Notes under the pieces: generated by a model | Told to the model about the DNA's origin: nothing | The model's database searches: none | The model's input: the letters and a program-made list of their open reading frames with translations, nothing else | Translations under genes and position numbers: made by a program | Assembly: GCA_029948255.1 (NCBI GenBank) | Contig: JALIZF010001795.1 | Location: forward strand, 310,001-374,000 | Length of the DNA: 64,000 nt | Source of the DNA: Telmatactis stephensoni | Lineage: Eukaryota; Cnidaria; Anthozoa; Actiniaria; Isophelliidae | Reading direction: 5' to 3' | In this document: positions 1-10,017 of the stretch, piece by piece | Position numbering within the stretch: position 1 is the stretch's first letter | How the letters are laid out: each line of letters begins with the position of its first letter

Positions 1-481
1 TATCTATTTTGCAATATATCATGTTTTACAGTTTTTTTTAACAAGTCAGTCATTAATAATAGTGAATATGGTTTTTGTTTATCAATGTTATACCTATACA
101 TTTATGAAAATAGGATAATTAAGATAATTTAGATTTACTTACATTAGAATGTTACTAGATTGGTTTTATAGATTTAAATAAATAAATTATTAATTATAAT
201 TAAAAAAAATGTATATAGTTTATATGTAAATTTTGGTACTTAATAAAATCAGTCAATGTCAATTTTGAGAACAGGCTCTGAGAAGTGAGAGGAGGGGATG
301 GGAGAGGATCGAGGAGAGGAGGGGAGAGGAGGGGAGGGGAGGGGAGAGGAGGGGACGAGGGGAGGAGAGGGGTTCCCAGGCTAAAAGTTTGAATAAATTC
401 GTTGGAAAATAAAATTGCCTCGGAAATATGCTTCTCTTGAAATAGAAACTCCGAAAAAGTCTTTAATAAATATTTCTCTTC
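1..481. other. Non-coding, with purine-rich tract
   Basis: AT-rich sequence with no supported gene. Positions 282-372 are an almost pure GA tract (GGGGAGAGGA-like units). The open frame through it on the minus strand is a low-complexity Pro/Leu/Ser product and not a gene. Confidence 0.6.
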
Positions 482-499
482 GATTCGCCTCTCACCCCT

Positions 500-700
500 G
501 ATGTCCCTGATTCGATTCCTGGACGGGGCCGCACTACATGGCACTAGCTTCGTGTGAGTTGAGTTTGTTGGTTAGTTCTCGCTGTTGCTTCGATGGTTTT
601 TCTCCGGGTCCTCCAGTTTTCATTCCTCCATGCATCACAAAACGAACTGGTGAGTTGAGAGTTGAGTGTTTAGAATATCAATGTATAGTAAGGATTGTGC
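500..700 (+). mobile_element. SINE-like copy, degenerate
   Basis: A B-box-like stretch (TGATTCGATTCCTGG, about 506-520) is followed by a body (GTGAGTTGAGTTTGTTGGTT, then TTTTTCTCCGGGTCCTCC) that recurs in diverged form at about 34925-35190. The order B box, CTCCGG-rich body, AT-rich tail is typical of tRNA-derived SINEs. The box A end is not clear here, so the copy is probably 5'-truncated. Confidence 0.45.
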
Positions 701-765
701 AACATGCAGAGTATTATGATTTCTCCATTGTGAAGCTAGCGCATTGAGACGTTGTGAAATGCGCT

Positions 766-912
766 AGAGTAGATTTCGTATGACTGTGAAAACGGCACCG
801 CACGGTCACGGCACGGTTACGGCAGGAATTTCGAATGTTTTTATAGACAACACGGCACTGACATGGTCGCCGCACGGCACTGTCCGTTTCACACTCATAC
901 GAAATCTGCTCT
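766..912. mobile_element. MITE-like inverted repeat (family with 53183-53334)
   Basis: The terminal arms read AGAGTAGATTTCGTATGA and, inverted, at the right end TCATACGAAATCTGCTCT. The middle contains GAATTTCGAATGTTTTTATA, which occurs unchanged in the second copy at 53183-53334. There is no coding capacity. It is a non-autonomous DNA element by structure. Confidence 0.65.
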
Positions 913-936
913 ATATAATTAGCACTTACATTTCTT

Positions 937-1131
937 AGGGGGTGTTCACATGACGCAAGGATCAGGCGAATCATCCTACCCGCTATACATTTACTGCATT
1001 CTGTTTAGTAGGGTGATCCTAGATTGCAAAGTGAAGACACAAATTTACATGTAAACAGAATGCAGTAAATGTATAGCAGGTAGCATTATTCGCCTGGTAG
1101 AATGATCCTAGTGCCATGTAAACACCCCTTA
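937..1131. mobile_element. MITE-like inverted repeat
   Basis: The ends are GGGGTGTTCACATG and CATGTAAACACCCC. Internal arms also pair: a block containing TTTACTGCATTCTGTTTA on the left is matched by TAAACAGAATGCAGTAAA on the right. About 195 bp, non-coding. Confidence 0.7.
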
Positions 1132-1168
1132 AAGAATATTAGATCAGTGGATTGAGAATAGACCATGT

Positions 1169-1308
1169 TCGAGATCTCAAGTATAGTGAGGCTTCAAGGA
1201 GTAAAACAAAAGAAAGGTCATTATTTTCCAACAAAAAAGGGAAGGCATTTCTTTTGTTTTACTCCTGGAAGACTCGTTGAATTTAAGCAAAATACTTGAG
1301 ATTCGAAT
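1169..1308. repeat. Inverted repeat, about 140 bp
   Basis: The outer arms are TTCGAGATCTCAAGTAT and ATACTTGAGATTCGAA. The inner arms are GGAGTAAAACAAAAGAAA and TTTCTTTTGTTTTACTCC. No coding potential. Probably another MITE. Confidence 0.65.
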
Positions 1309-1382
1309 TTTGTCCATTTCTTGGAGGCTTCGGAATTATATTTTCGGGGTTCCTGTGCCTTCATTGTAAATTTGAACTACCC

Positions 1383-1823
1383 AATAGTCCACATTCGATA
1401 TATGGTTGAGTTACTGCACACAAAGGAATCAATACGAGGCTCCGGGGAATAATGCTTAGTAGTGCGTGGCAAAGCAATCGTTGAGTCGCGCACCACTAAG
1501 CATTATTCCCCAGAGCCTGGAACTGATTCTTTTGTGTGTGCATGGCATCTCAACCATATATAGCTATTTCAATTAACGTTGTCGCTGAAAAAAGCCTAAA
1601 GCTAAGGCTTTCAACTATCTTTTGTTTACTAACAAACTTCGCTGTAGGCTATCTAAGAAATTAAGGAATATGTGTCCAAGTTGTAGAATTTGCAAGCATA
1701 CAGTGGTTTTCTTATTTTAATAATGTCATGGTTGGAAAAAAATTCATGATTCCGCTCTCAAGCTTTAGGCTTTTTTTCAGCGACAACGTTAATTGAATTA
1801 GCTATATCGAAAGTGGGCTATTA
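1383..1823. mobile_element. Composite nested inverted-repeat element
   Basis: The outermost arms are AATAGTCCACATTCGATA (1383) and TATCGAAAGTGGGCTATT (near 1805). Inside lie two further palindromes side by side. One spans about 1400-1560, with arms around GGGGAATAATGCTTAG and CTAAGCATTATTCCCC. The other spans about 1562-1805, with TTCAATTAACGTTGTCGCTG at the left and its complement at the right. The arrangement suggests insertion of one or more MITEs into another. Confidence 0.65.
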
Positions 1824-1830
1824 ACACAAT

Positions 1831-1857
1831 AACTCGTGGATTTGCAATCCACGAGTT
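1831..1857. repeat. Perfect short hairpin
   Basis: A 12-bp stem, AACTCGTGGATT and AATCCACGAGTT, around a 3-base loop (TGC). It lies just right of the composite element. No function is assigned. Confidence 0.8.
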
Positions 1858-2482
1858 AAAAATAGGAAACAATCTTTATAAAGTACCTCTTTACATTGAA
1901 TAAATAGGCGAAAGAGACCTGGCACCCGTTTTTCGGACGGTCGACCCGATTACTTTGCGAGCCAGTTAACTTTTCCGCGATAAAGGTTACGTTACGGGTG
2001 TTGCTCGAATCGCGCGTTATTTTGAATTTCGATTCTATGATTTATTAATTACTGGAAAATTTAGGAGTGCTCGCACACTGTAAAGTTATAGCGGGTCTTT
2101 CCAGGAACGCGTGTGTTTGTGATAATGGCAAGGCAGGAATTTTTCATCAGTTGTTACTGGAAACATTTCTTTCCTTTGCGCCCTCAACCCACCAAACCAA
2201 TACTAACAATAAAATCACTATCTTTTCCAAAGAGTTCAAATTAAAAATATATCGCTCAGCGCTGATTTCTAACACAAAATATATTTTTCAATCTTTTTCT
2301 GGATATTCGGTATGATAATCTTTTAAATATCATCACCAGTGAAGTGAGCAAGTCTCTGCAAGCCTCTTTTTTATTGGGGCACGATAAACAAAAGAGCCCT
2401 CCTGGCTTTTCATATCCGTAGAATCATTGGACTGTTTTAGGGGGCCGCCCTTTTCCAAATTTAGCTGAAGAAATGGTAGACT

Positions 2483-2528
2483 TACCCTGCGAGCAGAGAA
2501 GGTAAAGGGGGACTCTGCTCGCAGGGTA
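2483..2528. repeat. Hairpin with 16-bp arms
   Basis: TACCCTGCGAGCAGAG is followed after 14 bases by its exact complement CTCTGCTCGCAGGGTA. No coding context. Confidence 0.75.
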
Positions 2529-2926
2529 TGGTAGACTGGTTCGTATGTCGTATAGTAGTTTTCGTTCCTTTGTATCATTAGGGTCGCTCAACTGTAGCGA
2601 CGTAGTCCATACCTACAATCTTGGACAAAATCCGTTAGGACTTTTTCAGTCTCTAAAATGATTTCATGTCATTGCTGGGATCGAGAATTCAAGGTTTTCA
2701 AATAATCGGTCGTGCATTCCCCCTCTTCCCCTCTCAATGTTGAAGCCAAATGGTGGCTGTTCGGTTTACAAGTACATTCACCACCATTACAAAATTGCAT
2801 GGGGAGGGGGAGGGGTGGAATTAAGGTATCCTGAGCAACAAAAAAGAGAAGATCCTAAAAGGGCGAAATTTGTCCTAACAGTTATGTCCGAGATTGTAGT
2901 TCTCGTTTTGCCCCGCACCGTTTCGC

Positions 2927-3843
2927 TAAAACTGAGTCCAGAAGAACCTGAATGCGCATGCGTTACATGAACCAATCAGACACCGTAAAATATTGGTGTG
3001 ACCTGGTTACTGGGCCTTTTCACAAGTTATACAGGGCTTGGATTTGCTCCAATTCTTGATTGCATGTGACGTCAAAAGCAAGGAAAATTTCAGAAAAAGA
3101 TATTTTTTAAAGCTTTTAATCACATAATTTAGCAAAAGAGTCTGAAAGAAGTCTCCCTTGAATTTTTTGACTGTTTCTGTCGCTTCGCCATCGTTTTATC
3201 AGCGATCAAAAATGTGTCACGCAAAGCAGTCCAGATATTTGAAGGAGCTAAGAACTTATCATTCGGCCACAAATTTCACAATTCAACTTCCAGTTAATCA
3301 ATGAGTATTTTTTGCATTTAAGAAAGATTTAGCCTAAAATCAGCAAATTAGCTGCTATTTTCGTGTCATTTTCAGGCTCGATGTTTTGGCCGCCATCTTG
3401 GTGGTATAGCCAATACCACCAAGATGGCGACCCATACATTTCTTACTAAAATGTCAGCATATTTCATCGCTAATATCTTTGTTATAAAAACTTATTTTAA
3501 CTCGAAATCTCGCCTCTATAGAGAGTTTTGGATGCTCTATTTGGTGATACTACTTGAATTTTGTTTTAGGCTCTAGAAAAGCATTTGTAATTGTCATGCA
3601 ATCAAGCAATTTGGATAAAAACTTGTGCTTCGTACAAGTGAAGGCATACGTAACTGCTCTGATGAATTCGTGAGCTCCATACATAGCTGATTTAATTCAG
3701 ATAAACTTTCGTCTTATTCTTCGTAAACAACAGCCATATTGAACGATAGCTTTGTAACCAGGTCATATCAAAATTTCACGGTTTAATTTCTGATTGGTTC
3801 ATGTAACGCATGGGCATGCACGTTCTTCTGGACTTTGTTTTAC
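2927..3843. mobile_element. Large (about 0.9 kb) foldback element
   Basis: Long terminal inverted arms: left GCGTTACATGAACCAATCAG (about 2960), right CTGATTGGTTCATGTAACGC (about 3791). The match continues outward through AGTCCAGAAGAAC / GTTCTTCTGGACT. At the centre (about 3391-3430) there is a second palindrome, CGCCATCTTGGTGGTA / TACCACCAAGATGGCG, with a 7-base loop. No open frame of note lies between the arms. I call it a non-autonomous DNA transposon by structure only. Confidence 0.65.
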
Positions 3844-4070
3844 CAAGGAGAGGCCTGGGTCCACAGAAAGCCAAAAGAGTGAACAGAACGACTTATAGTC
3901 AGTCTAAAGAAATGGATACATTAGTGAAAAAAGAGAGAAATAAGGCAAAACAAAGTAATAATTTTAACTATAATTTTAAGCGTCCCCAAAACAGTTTCAT
4001 TGGTTCAATGCGAGTGTTAACTTTGGAATGGGAGGAGTTGCAAAGACGGCGAACCAATGCATGGGTTTCT

Positions 4071-4293
4071 ACAATAGACCATTTCACGGTTGTCGTGGCT
4101 CAACCTCAGCCTCGATATAGTGTAATATATTCTTTAGAATTGGACTACAGCCCGTGGAATTTTAAAGTGTTTCTATTGTTTGTTGATGAGTGCATTCCTT
4201 ACCTTACCATGGGCTACAGTCGATTTCTAAAGAATATATTACACGCTGTCGAGGCTGAGGTTGAGCCACGACAACCGTGAAATGGTCTATTGT
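4071..4293. mobile_element. MITE-like inverted repeat
   Basis: The ends are ACAATAGACCATTTCACGG and CCGTGAAATGGTCTATTGT. The arms extend about 65 bp each through GTCGTGGCTCAACCTCAGCC and its complement. About 220 bp. The 156-residue open frame over 3810-4280 runs through this element and the previous one and is not a gene. Confidence 0.8.
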
Positions 4294-5167
4294 ATTTAGA
4301 GTTCATCATCAATAACGATGAAGGGATGAATAGCATTAAATAGATGACGCTTGTTTCAAAATCAGTTATAAGTAACAGGATGTTTTAAAGCATGTAATGG
4401 CCCGGCTTGTCAAAGTAACCTAATATTTAATTTCTCGGATTCTTGATTTTAACCTATCTCATTAAGTATACTTTTTCCTCATGTTATTAGTACTTCATAA
4501 GTGAGCAATAAGTTAGCAGATTTTGAGTATTGTGTCTTAAATTGAAATTTGCACTCCCACAACGTCTTGTTTTCTATCTCTAATTGTTTATTTTCAATTT
4601 TTCAAGATCACGTTTATACTGAAGTTTCACCTGCGAGAGTTTTAGTTAAGTTATGTTTAAGCAAAAAAGGCACGTTTACATTCGAGTTTTCATCTATAGT
4701 AGAGGTTTAATTACACTCCGAAAACGAGAAGAAAACGTCTCCGTATAACTAATAAATGGCACTTTTTAGATGCGACTATAGTGTATTCGCATCGGCAAAA
4801 AGTGTTGTTTATGTGAAAAGTTTCGCATCTAAGATAACATGCGTCTTATATTTTCGCTCATATGGATTGCCCTATTAAACAGTTCCGGTTTAGCGGCATA
4901 CACATAGTATACTCCGCGCTCTGTAATTCGTTTAACAATCAATCAACTCAATTCACAACTGCTAAATAGTATTAGATAATAATACGGTTTCGAGTTCAAT
5001 TTGGAATTAATTTGTATGAGTTTGTTTTCCAAAGATTATCAAAATTGATTATCAATTTGAGATCGTTGAAAACGATTTTCCTGGGCACGCGCTAACCTGA
5101 TTTTTCAACTGACAAGCTACAGAAAACTTGAAAATTTTGCTTAAATTTTTGCATGTATATTATTAAA
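4294..5167. other. Intergenic, nothing recognised
   Basis: AT-rich sequence without an open frame, RNA gene or clear repeat that I can support. Confidence 0.5.
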
Positions 5168-5292
5168 AGGAAATAATATGGTTTACTCGTGCAATTTAGA
5201 ATAAATTTGACTCGTGAGTTAAATTTTGAACTCTTTGAAAACTCACTCGTGCAAATTTATTCTAAATTGCACTCGTAACCATATTATTTCCT
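5168..5292. mobile_element. MITE-like inverted repeat, 125 bp
   Basis: The arms are AGGAAATAATATGGTT and AACCATATTATTTCCT, continued by CAATTTAGAATAAATTTG and its near complement. Non-coding. Confidence 0.75.
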
Positions 5293-5348
5293 ATACTAAT
5301 TTAGTTTGATAATAGTCGCGGCGAGACCGCTTAATTTCAAATTTTATT

Positions 5349-5520
5349 TTCCATAAACTGTTATTGTACCAAAAAATACCTAAATTTAGCGAAACTTTCA
5401 TTTTCAAAATGAGTACTTTTCATAATGAGCCAGATTTCCATAAACTGTTATTGTACCAAAAAATTCCTAAATTTGGCAACATTTTCATTTTCAAAATGAG
5501 TACTTTTCATAATGAGGCAA
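5349..5520. repeat. Tandem duplication, 87-bp unit
   Basis: Two copies begin with TTCCATAAACTGTTATTGTA at 5349 and 5436. Both end in CATTTTCAAAATGAGTACTT followed by TTCATAATGAG. The copies differ at a handful of bases. Confidence 0.8.
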
Positions 5521-5972
5521 TACAGGTTTTGATTATTTGATCCATGTTTTACAACGATAGCCAACAAGACAATCAGTCAATCAATCGTGTTTATTTAATT
5601 TAGTACCACTTTTTACAATATATATAGATAGATATAAATATAGATATAGATTTATATCTATAAAAAATTAAAGTATGTACAAAAAATTGTCAGACTACCG
5701 ATAATATATAACCATGAGGTTAGCCTAAATAGGTAGCTCTAGACAAAAGCAAATCAAAACTTAAAACACTCAGTTTAAGTGACTATAAGTTCTTTTGCCA
5801 CAAATTTCAGCAAAATTTATTATTAGAGTGGTTTTCATTAACCCGTGAAATAAAGAGCCATTTTCCCGATAACTTTTTGACGCGGGTCTCAGTTAAAGGA
5901 GCGATTTTTTAAATATTCCAACAGAGTTAATGGTTTCTCAAATACAAGTCATGAAGACACGATGTGTGTAGA

Positions 5973-7034
5973 TTAAACATACGTTGTCAAAACATGACTA
6001 GTTCTAGCAGTTCTAGCCGGTTTGTTAATTTCCTCCATGACCATCTCCTCGCCAAGTTTTGTACGTGATTCGTTGAACTTACAACAGCATTTCTTGATGA
6101 TGGCTTTGATGTTCTCTCTGTAAACGTCATTGAAAATCGCATAAATAAAGAAATTGTATGTAAAGCTCATAAACGCTATGAAAACAGCAGTAAAAACCAA
6201 CTGGTCTTTGTAGTTTAAATTGTTGAGGTTTCCTTCCATCCACAAAATCATAACAATTGTATAAAACAGCCAGCTTAAGCATAATAGACTGATGATAGCC
6301 ACAGACATTTTCAAAACTTTCATATTTAAACGCTGTCTTCTTTTCAAAATCGAGTCTCTTTGGTTTCCTGGTATACTGTGATGGCGAAGCTTGTAGACAA
6401 TTAAAAGGTAAAGACTTGAAATAGTTGGAATAGAGATACCGATACTTAGAGCTATCATAACATAGAAGTGAATTCTGACATGAGACAAATGTATGGGTGA
6501 TATTCCACAAAATGCCACACCATCGATGTTTGCTAGGCTTAAATAATAAAGAGGTGGCGAGGCTATTGAAGCTGAAAACATCCATATGCCGGGTATAATG
6601 TATTTTAGTCGAGATCTTGCAAAGCTTCCTCTCAGTGGGTGAGTCACGGCGTTGTACCGATCGATGGCGATAAACACACAACTGTACACTGAAACAGCAG
6701 TAGAAGTGTATGCAATGAAAGGAACAAGCTTACACAAGGCAAGCCCAAAGTCATTACTAATAAACCATCTGGTGCCATAATACATTTGTTTGATCTGTCT
6801 AGAAACCGTGAAAAGCGTAGCAAGAAGATCACTGACAGCCATGTTGGCCACCAAGACATTGGTGGTACTTCTCAATCGATTGTCTTTATAGATTATCCAT
6901 ACGATGAGAGAGTTTCCGACAATGGAGATCAGGAAAAGCAAGGAATAAGCAACTGTCTGAGGTGTTCTAGACTTTGAATCAGTGAAAAGAAAACTTTCAT
7001 TCGTCATAAATGAAGCCGTGTTGAAAGTTTTCAT
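5973..7034 (-). CDS. Class A GPCR, neuropeptide-receptor-like
   Basis: An intronless 353-residue seven-transmembrane receptor, expected in the plasma membrane signalling through heterotrimeric G proteins. Visible landmarks: an N-glycosylation site NES near residue 12; TM1 with the GN motif (IVGNSLIVW); TM2 with LVANMAVSDLL; a cysteine at the top of TM3 (ALCKLV) that can pair with one in the second extracellular loop (AFCGISP); IDRYNAV at the end of TM3 (the DRY motif); TM6 with CLSWLFY in place of CWxP; TM7 ending TYNFFIYAIF in place of NPxxY; and a Cys-rich tail (KKCCCKF) suited to palmitoylation. This pattern fits the neuropeptide receptor group (RYamide/tachykinin/NPY-like), which is expanded in cnidarians as single-exon genes. 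The ligand cannot be told from sequence. A possible poly(A) signal on the minus strand lies at 5816-5821. Nothing links it to its neighbours. Confidence 0.88.
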   Translation of the reverse strand: MKTFNTASFMTNESFLFTDSKSRTPQTVAYSLLFLISIVGNSLIVWIIYKDNRLRSTTNVLVANMAVSDLLATLFTVSRQIKQMYYGTRWFISNDFGLALCKLVPFIAYTSTAVSVYSCVFIAIDRYNAVTHPLRGSFARSRLKYIIPGIWMFSASIASPPLYYLSLANIDGVAFCGISPIHLSHVRIHFYVMIALSIGISIPTISSLYLLIVYKLRHHSIPGNQRDSILKRRQRLNMKVLKMSVAIISLLCLSWLFYTIVMILWMEGNLNNLNYKDQLVFTAVFIAFMSFTYNFFIYAIFNDVYRENIKAIIKKCCCKFNESRTKLGEEMVMEEINKPARTARTSHVLTTYV

Positions 7035-7430
7035 GCTTTTTTTGAAATCCAGCTATTTCAAGAGATGTCATCAGCTTGGGCTAGCTTGCTTTTAACGTAA
7101 GTAACCAGTGCTGAGCTTTCGTTGTCCGAGGATCGCGGAAGTCAGGCTGCAGTCTTGATTAGAAGACATGTATGACAATCGGCACTCATAATTTTCTCAT
7201 CTAGCTCCTTCATCTATATTAACGTACGAGAACTCATTATCAATGAAAACTGAATAAACTCATCTTAATTTCATCGTGAAATTTGATTTTTGTGAATTAA
7301 GAAGATACACACACTCTGATTGGAAACTTTAATCGCGCCGCGCGTATGTATTGAAGGACTTAATATCATTTCTCCTGCTACCGGGCTATCTATTTAATTT
7401 CAATTCATCAGTTGTTCAAATAGAACAGCT
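7035..7430. other. Upstream region of the GPCR gene
   Basis: No open frame or repeat that I recognise. It should contain the receptor promoter and any 5' UTR exon, but I see no convincing TATA box or splice site to fix them. Confidence 0.4.
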
Positions 7431-7559
7431 TGCTCATTTCAGTAATACAGCACGCAGGAAGTAACGAGACCACGAAAGAATTGAGCCGTAGGCGAGTGCT
7501 CTCCACACTTCTTCAGTGCTCTCGGCACTTCCCAAGTGCTGTATTAATGAACAGAGCAC
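7431..7559. mobile_element. MITE, copy 1 of a GTGCTGTATTA family
   Basis: Palindromic element. TGCTCATTTCAGTAATACAG at the left matches, inverted, CTGTATTAATGAACAGAGCA at the right. The middle carries GAGTGCTCTCCACACTTCTT. A second complete copy is at 7813-7916 and related partial copies are near 40949-41070 and 53133-53186. Confidence 0.75.
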
Positions 7560-7812
7560 TTCGATTCGAAAAATATATTTTTTGTTAAGGGCTGGTAGGG
7601 TTTTGATAGAAGATTTGATCAATAATATCAATGTAATGATCACCTCTTTGCTTAAGCGTTCTCACTAGCGACTATTTTTCCATTATCGAGGAAGATTCAG
7701 TCTTACAATCCTCTTGGTTTATTTTTCTTGAGGTCCCGTCGCCGCAAACATAGTTTGTTTGTTTGTTTTAATATATAAAATAAGCTTAAAATATTTAACA
7801 AATAAAACAGCT

Positions 7813-7916
7813 TGCTCCGTTCAGTAATACAGCACGCAGGAAGTGCCGGACGAGTGCTCTCCACACTTCTTGAGTGCTCTCGGCACTTCCTAAGTGCTGT
7901 ATTACTGAATGGAGCA
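7813..7916. mobile_element. MITE, copy 2 of a GTGCTGTATTA family
   Basis: The ends TGCTCCGTTCAGTAATACAG and CTGTATTACTGAATGGAGCA are perfectly complementary. The core matches copy 1 at 7431-7559, with an internal deletion of about 25 bp. Confidence 0.8.
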
Positions 7917-8349
7917 CGGAAAAAGATGTTCTATTTGTGTTATTACATATTTTGAAGTAAATATTCAAGGGAAAAAGTTTGATTTATTTTTATTAAGTTT
8001 GATTTTTTTATGTACTCTGCAGGACCTCACTGAAAACCACGTAATGTCACGTGAGCTTTCCTGAATAAATATTATTATTATTTTTTTTTTCCGTAGAAAA
8101 ATTCAAAAGGTGCGCGCGCACGGTCGAGCTCGCGCTGCTGACATCAGAAGCACAGCTTCAGCCAATCAGAGCGCGCGTATCGACAAGGGTACACAATTGC
8201 TGGGTTTCATCCACACCTTTGGGAATCCAAAGACAATGAAGCGGTAGCCATGTTGGATGACCAAACAATAAACGCTAATGAGAAATCTTTTGTTGAAGGT
8301 CAACCAAGATGGCTGCCGTGACGTCACATGCACCCCAGCAATATGTATA

Positions 8350-8600
8350 TACACCTATTTCAAAAAAGGTTGTCACCGCTAAGAGCGATAGGCGATAGGT
8401 AATAGGTCATTCCAAGACTGCAAAGCACTATTGATTTCGAATTGATTTACATATGAATTGCCAAATATTTGATGGAATAGTGTAAAGAAAGATTTAGGAT
8501 GGCTTAATTAACAAACCAATAGTGCTTTGCAGTCTTGGAATGACCTATTACCTATCGCCTATCGCTCTTAGCGGTGACAACCTTTTTTAAAATAGGTGTA
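8350..8600. mobile_element. MITE A1 (TACACCTATTTC... terminal repeat)
   Basis: The terminal arms read TACACCTATTTCAAAAAAGG then TTGTC, with the complement at the right end. The inverted match continues about 80 bp inward (through GCGATAGGCGATAGGTAATA), so the element would fold into one long hairpin. Flanking TA dinucleotides are compatible with a TA target duplication. The same 25-bp end is found on three other elements in this window. Confidence 0.82.
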
Positions 8601-9088
8601 TGTCTTAAATATACTTGATATTATGTATTATTTGTTGGCAAATAAATTCAATTCAATTCAATTCAATTTAATTTACTACTCAGCAAATAATATTGCCACT
8701 GTTATTGTCGGCATTTTGTCGACAAGGGTCATAACATCTGAACACTGAACACGACCAACACAATTAATATAGAACTTTCTCAGACGAGTGACAATATGCG
8801 ATCGAAGTACTCAAGAATCAGCATGCTGACGAGTTCGAGTCCCTGCTCTGGCCACTAGCTGAGGTTGAATTTGTTCCGGGCAATGCCTAGTTCAAATTCA
8901 GTTTCTCGACCATGCTTGTAATATATATTGCCTTCTTGCCAGTTGGGATTCTTAAACACTTTATGTTTCTTTACCGATTATCAGTGTGTATTTATTTCAG
9001 GATTTGAGGACCAGGTTGGAAAAAAGCCTTGCTTTACCTGTTATACCCTCGTTAAACAAAGAGTCTTTTTTTATTACCAACAGACTTT
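8601..9088. other. Intergenic, with possible SINE fragment
   Basis: An AATTC pentamer run lies at about 8648-8670. About 8820-8850 has a B-box-like GAGTTCGAGTCCCTG, which could be a degraded tRNA-derived element. No gene is visible. Confidence 0.35.
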
Positions 9089-9213
9089 TAGGGCCCGCTC
9101 ACATAAGAGAGGGTGCTCCTATGTAGTACTCTGTTTCTTTTCCCTGAGGGACACAAAACAAAAGCGTTATCCCTACTACATAGGGACACCCTCTCTCATG
9201 CCAACGGGCCCTA
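9089..9213. mobile_element. MITE-like inverted repeat
   Basis: The ends are TAGGGCCCGCTCACAT and ATGCCAACGGGCCCTA. The inner arms AGAGAGGGTGCTCCTATGTA and TACATAGGGACACCCTCTCT pair closely. 125 bp, non-coding. Confidence 0.78.
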
Positions 9214-9310
9214 TTTTTGAGCATTCATCGCTGGAGGGTGGAAGGGTTTGATATTCGAGAATCTTTCACGTAGTACCGACAATGATATCGCCATAGCCTT
9301 GATAACATAT

Positions 9311-9423
9311 TGGCCCTGTTCAAACTACAATTCTAGATCGATCTGAGTTCGATCCAGCTGAAAGCGATGTACTAGACTGGATCGATCTCAGATCAATCTA
9401 ATGCTGTAGTGTGAACAGGGCCA
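9311..9423. mobile_element. MITE-like inverted repeat
   Basis: The ends are TGGCCCTGTTCAAACTACA and TGTAGTGTGAACAGGGCCA. The interior repeats GATCGATCT/AGATCAATC-type blocks. 113 bp, non-coding. Confidence 0.8.
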
Positions 9424-9777
9424 TTGTCTCCTAGACGGACAGTTATCGACCTCAAAGACCCAGGGCATCAGGGACAGGGGCGGATCCAGAGTAGTTCACT
9501 TAGTTTCCAGAAACTACTGAGAGTTTTTCCAGAAAAAAGAAATATTGAGATAATACAAATAAAACATACAAATGGAACAAGTTAAAGCGTATTCTACCTT
9601 TATTTGGATGTCATTTTGAATTATTTCCACAGGAAACCCACATTTACTTGTTCCCAGACTCCTTTTGTAGCCTTTTCAAGTTTTGGCGAGGGAGGGGTCC
9701 CCTGGGAGGGGGGAGGGGGAGCTCTGTATCTATCTGGACTCTGGACTATGTATCCTGCTATTGCATGCACTCTAAAA

Positions 9778-9945
9778 TGACATCCCTGCCAACTCTCCCA
9801 GAATAGACAGGAGTTTCCAGATTTTGGACCTCATCTCTTGTTCTCCTGATTTTGACTGAAAAACTCCTGGGTAATCTCAAATTGCATAGAAGAAGCCAAT
9901 CTAAATCATGCTTCCCCAGATTAAAAATCACAAAGGGTTGGCAGG
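9778..9945. repeat. Dispersed repeat with copy in RALGAPB intron 4
   Basis: The block CTGCCAACTCTCCCAGAATA, followed by GACAGGAGTTTCCAG and CTCCTGATTTTGACTG, reappears in diverged form at about 16690-16945 (CTGCCAACCCTCCCGGATAA ... CTCCCGGTCTCCCGG). It creates a minus-strand open frame at 9758-10024 that I do not accept as a gene. Confidence 0.6.
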
Positions 9946-10017
9946 GCAGGGCAGGTGTAGTAGTAGATGAAATGTCAATTTGCATATAAAAATGCTTAAA
10001 TACAAACACCTTGAAGT

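Noticed and set aside
3810..4280. 156-residue open frame
   Set aside because: It runs through two inverted-repeat elements (2927-3843 and 4071-4293) and shows no family resemblance.
6127..6859. Alternative minus-strand frames within the GPCR gene
   Set aside because: Shifted-frame shadows without transmembrane order or motifs.
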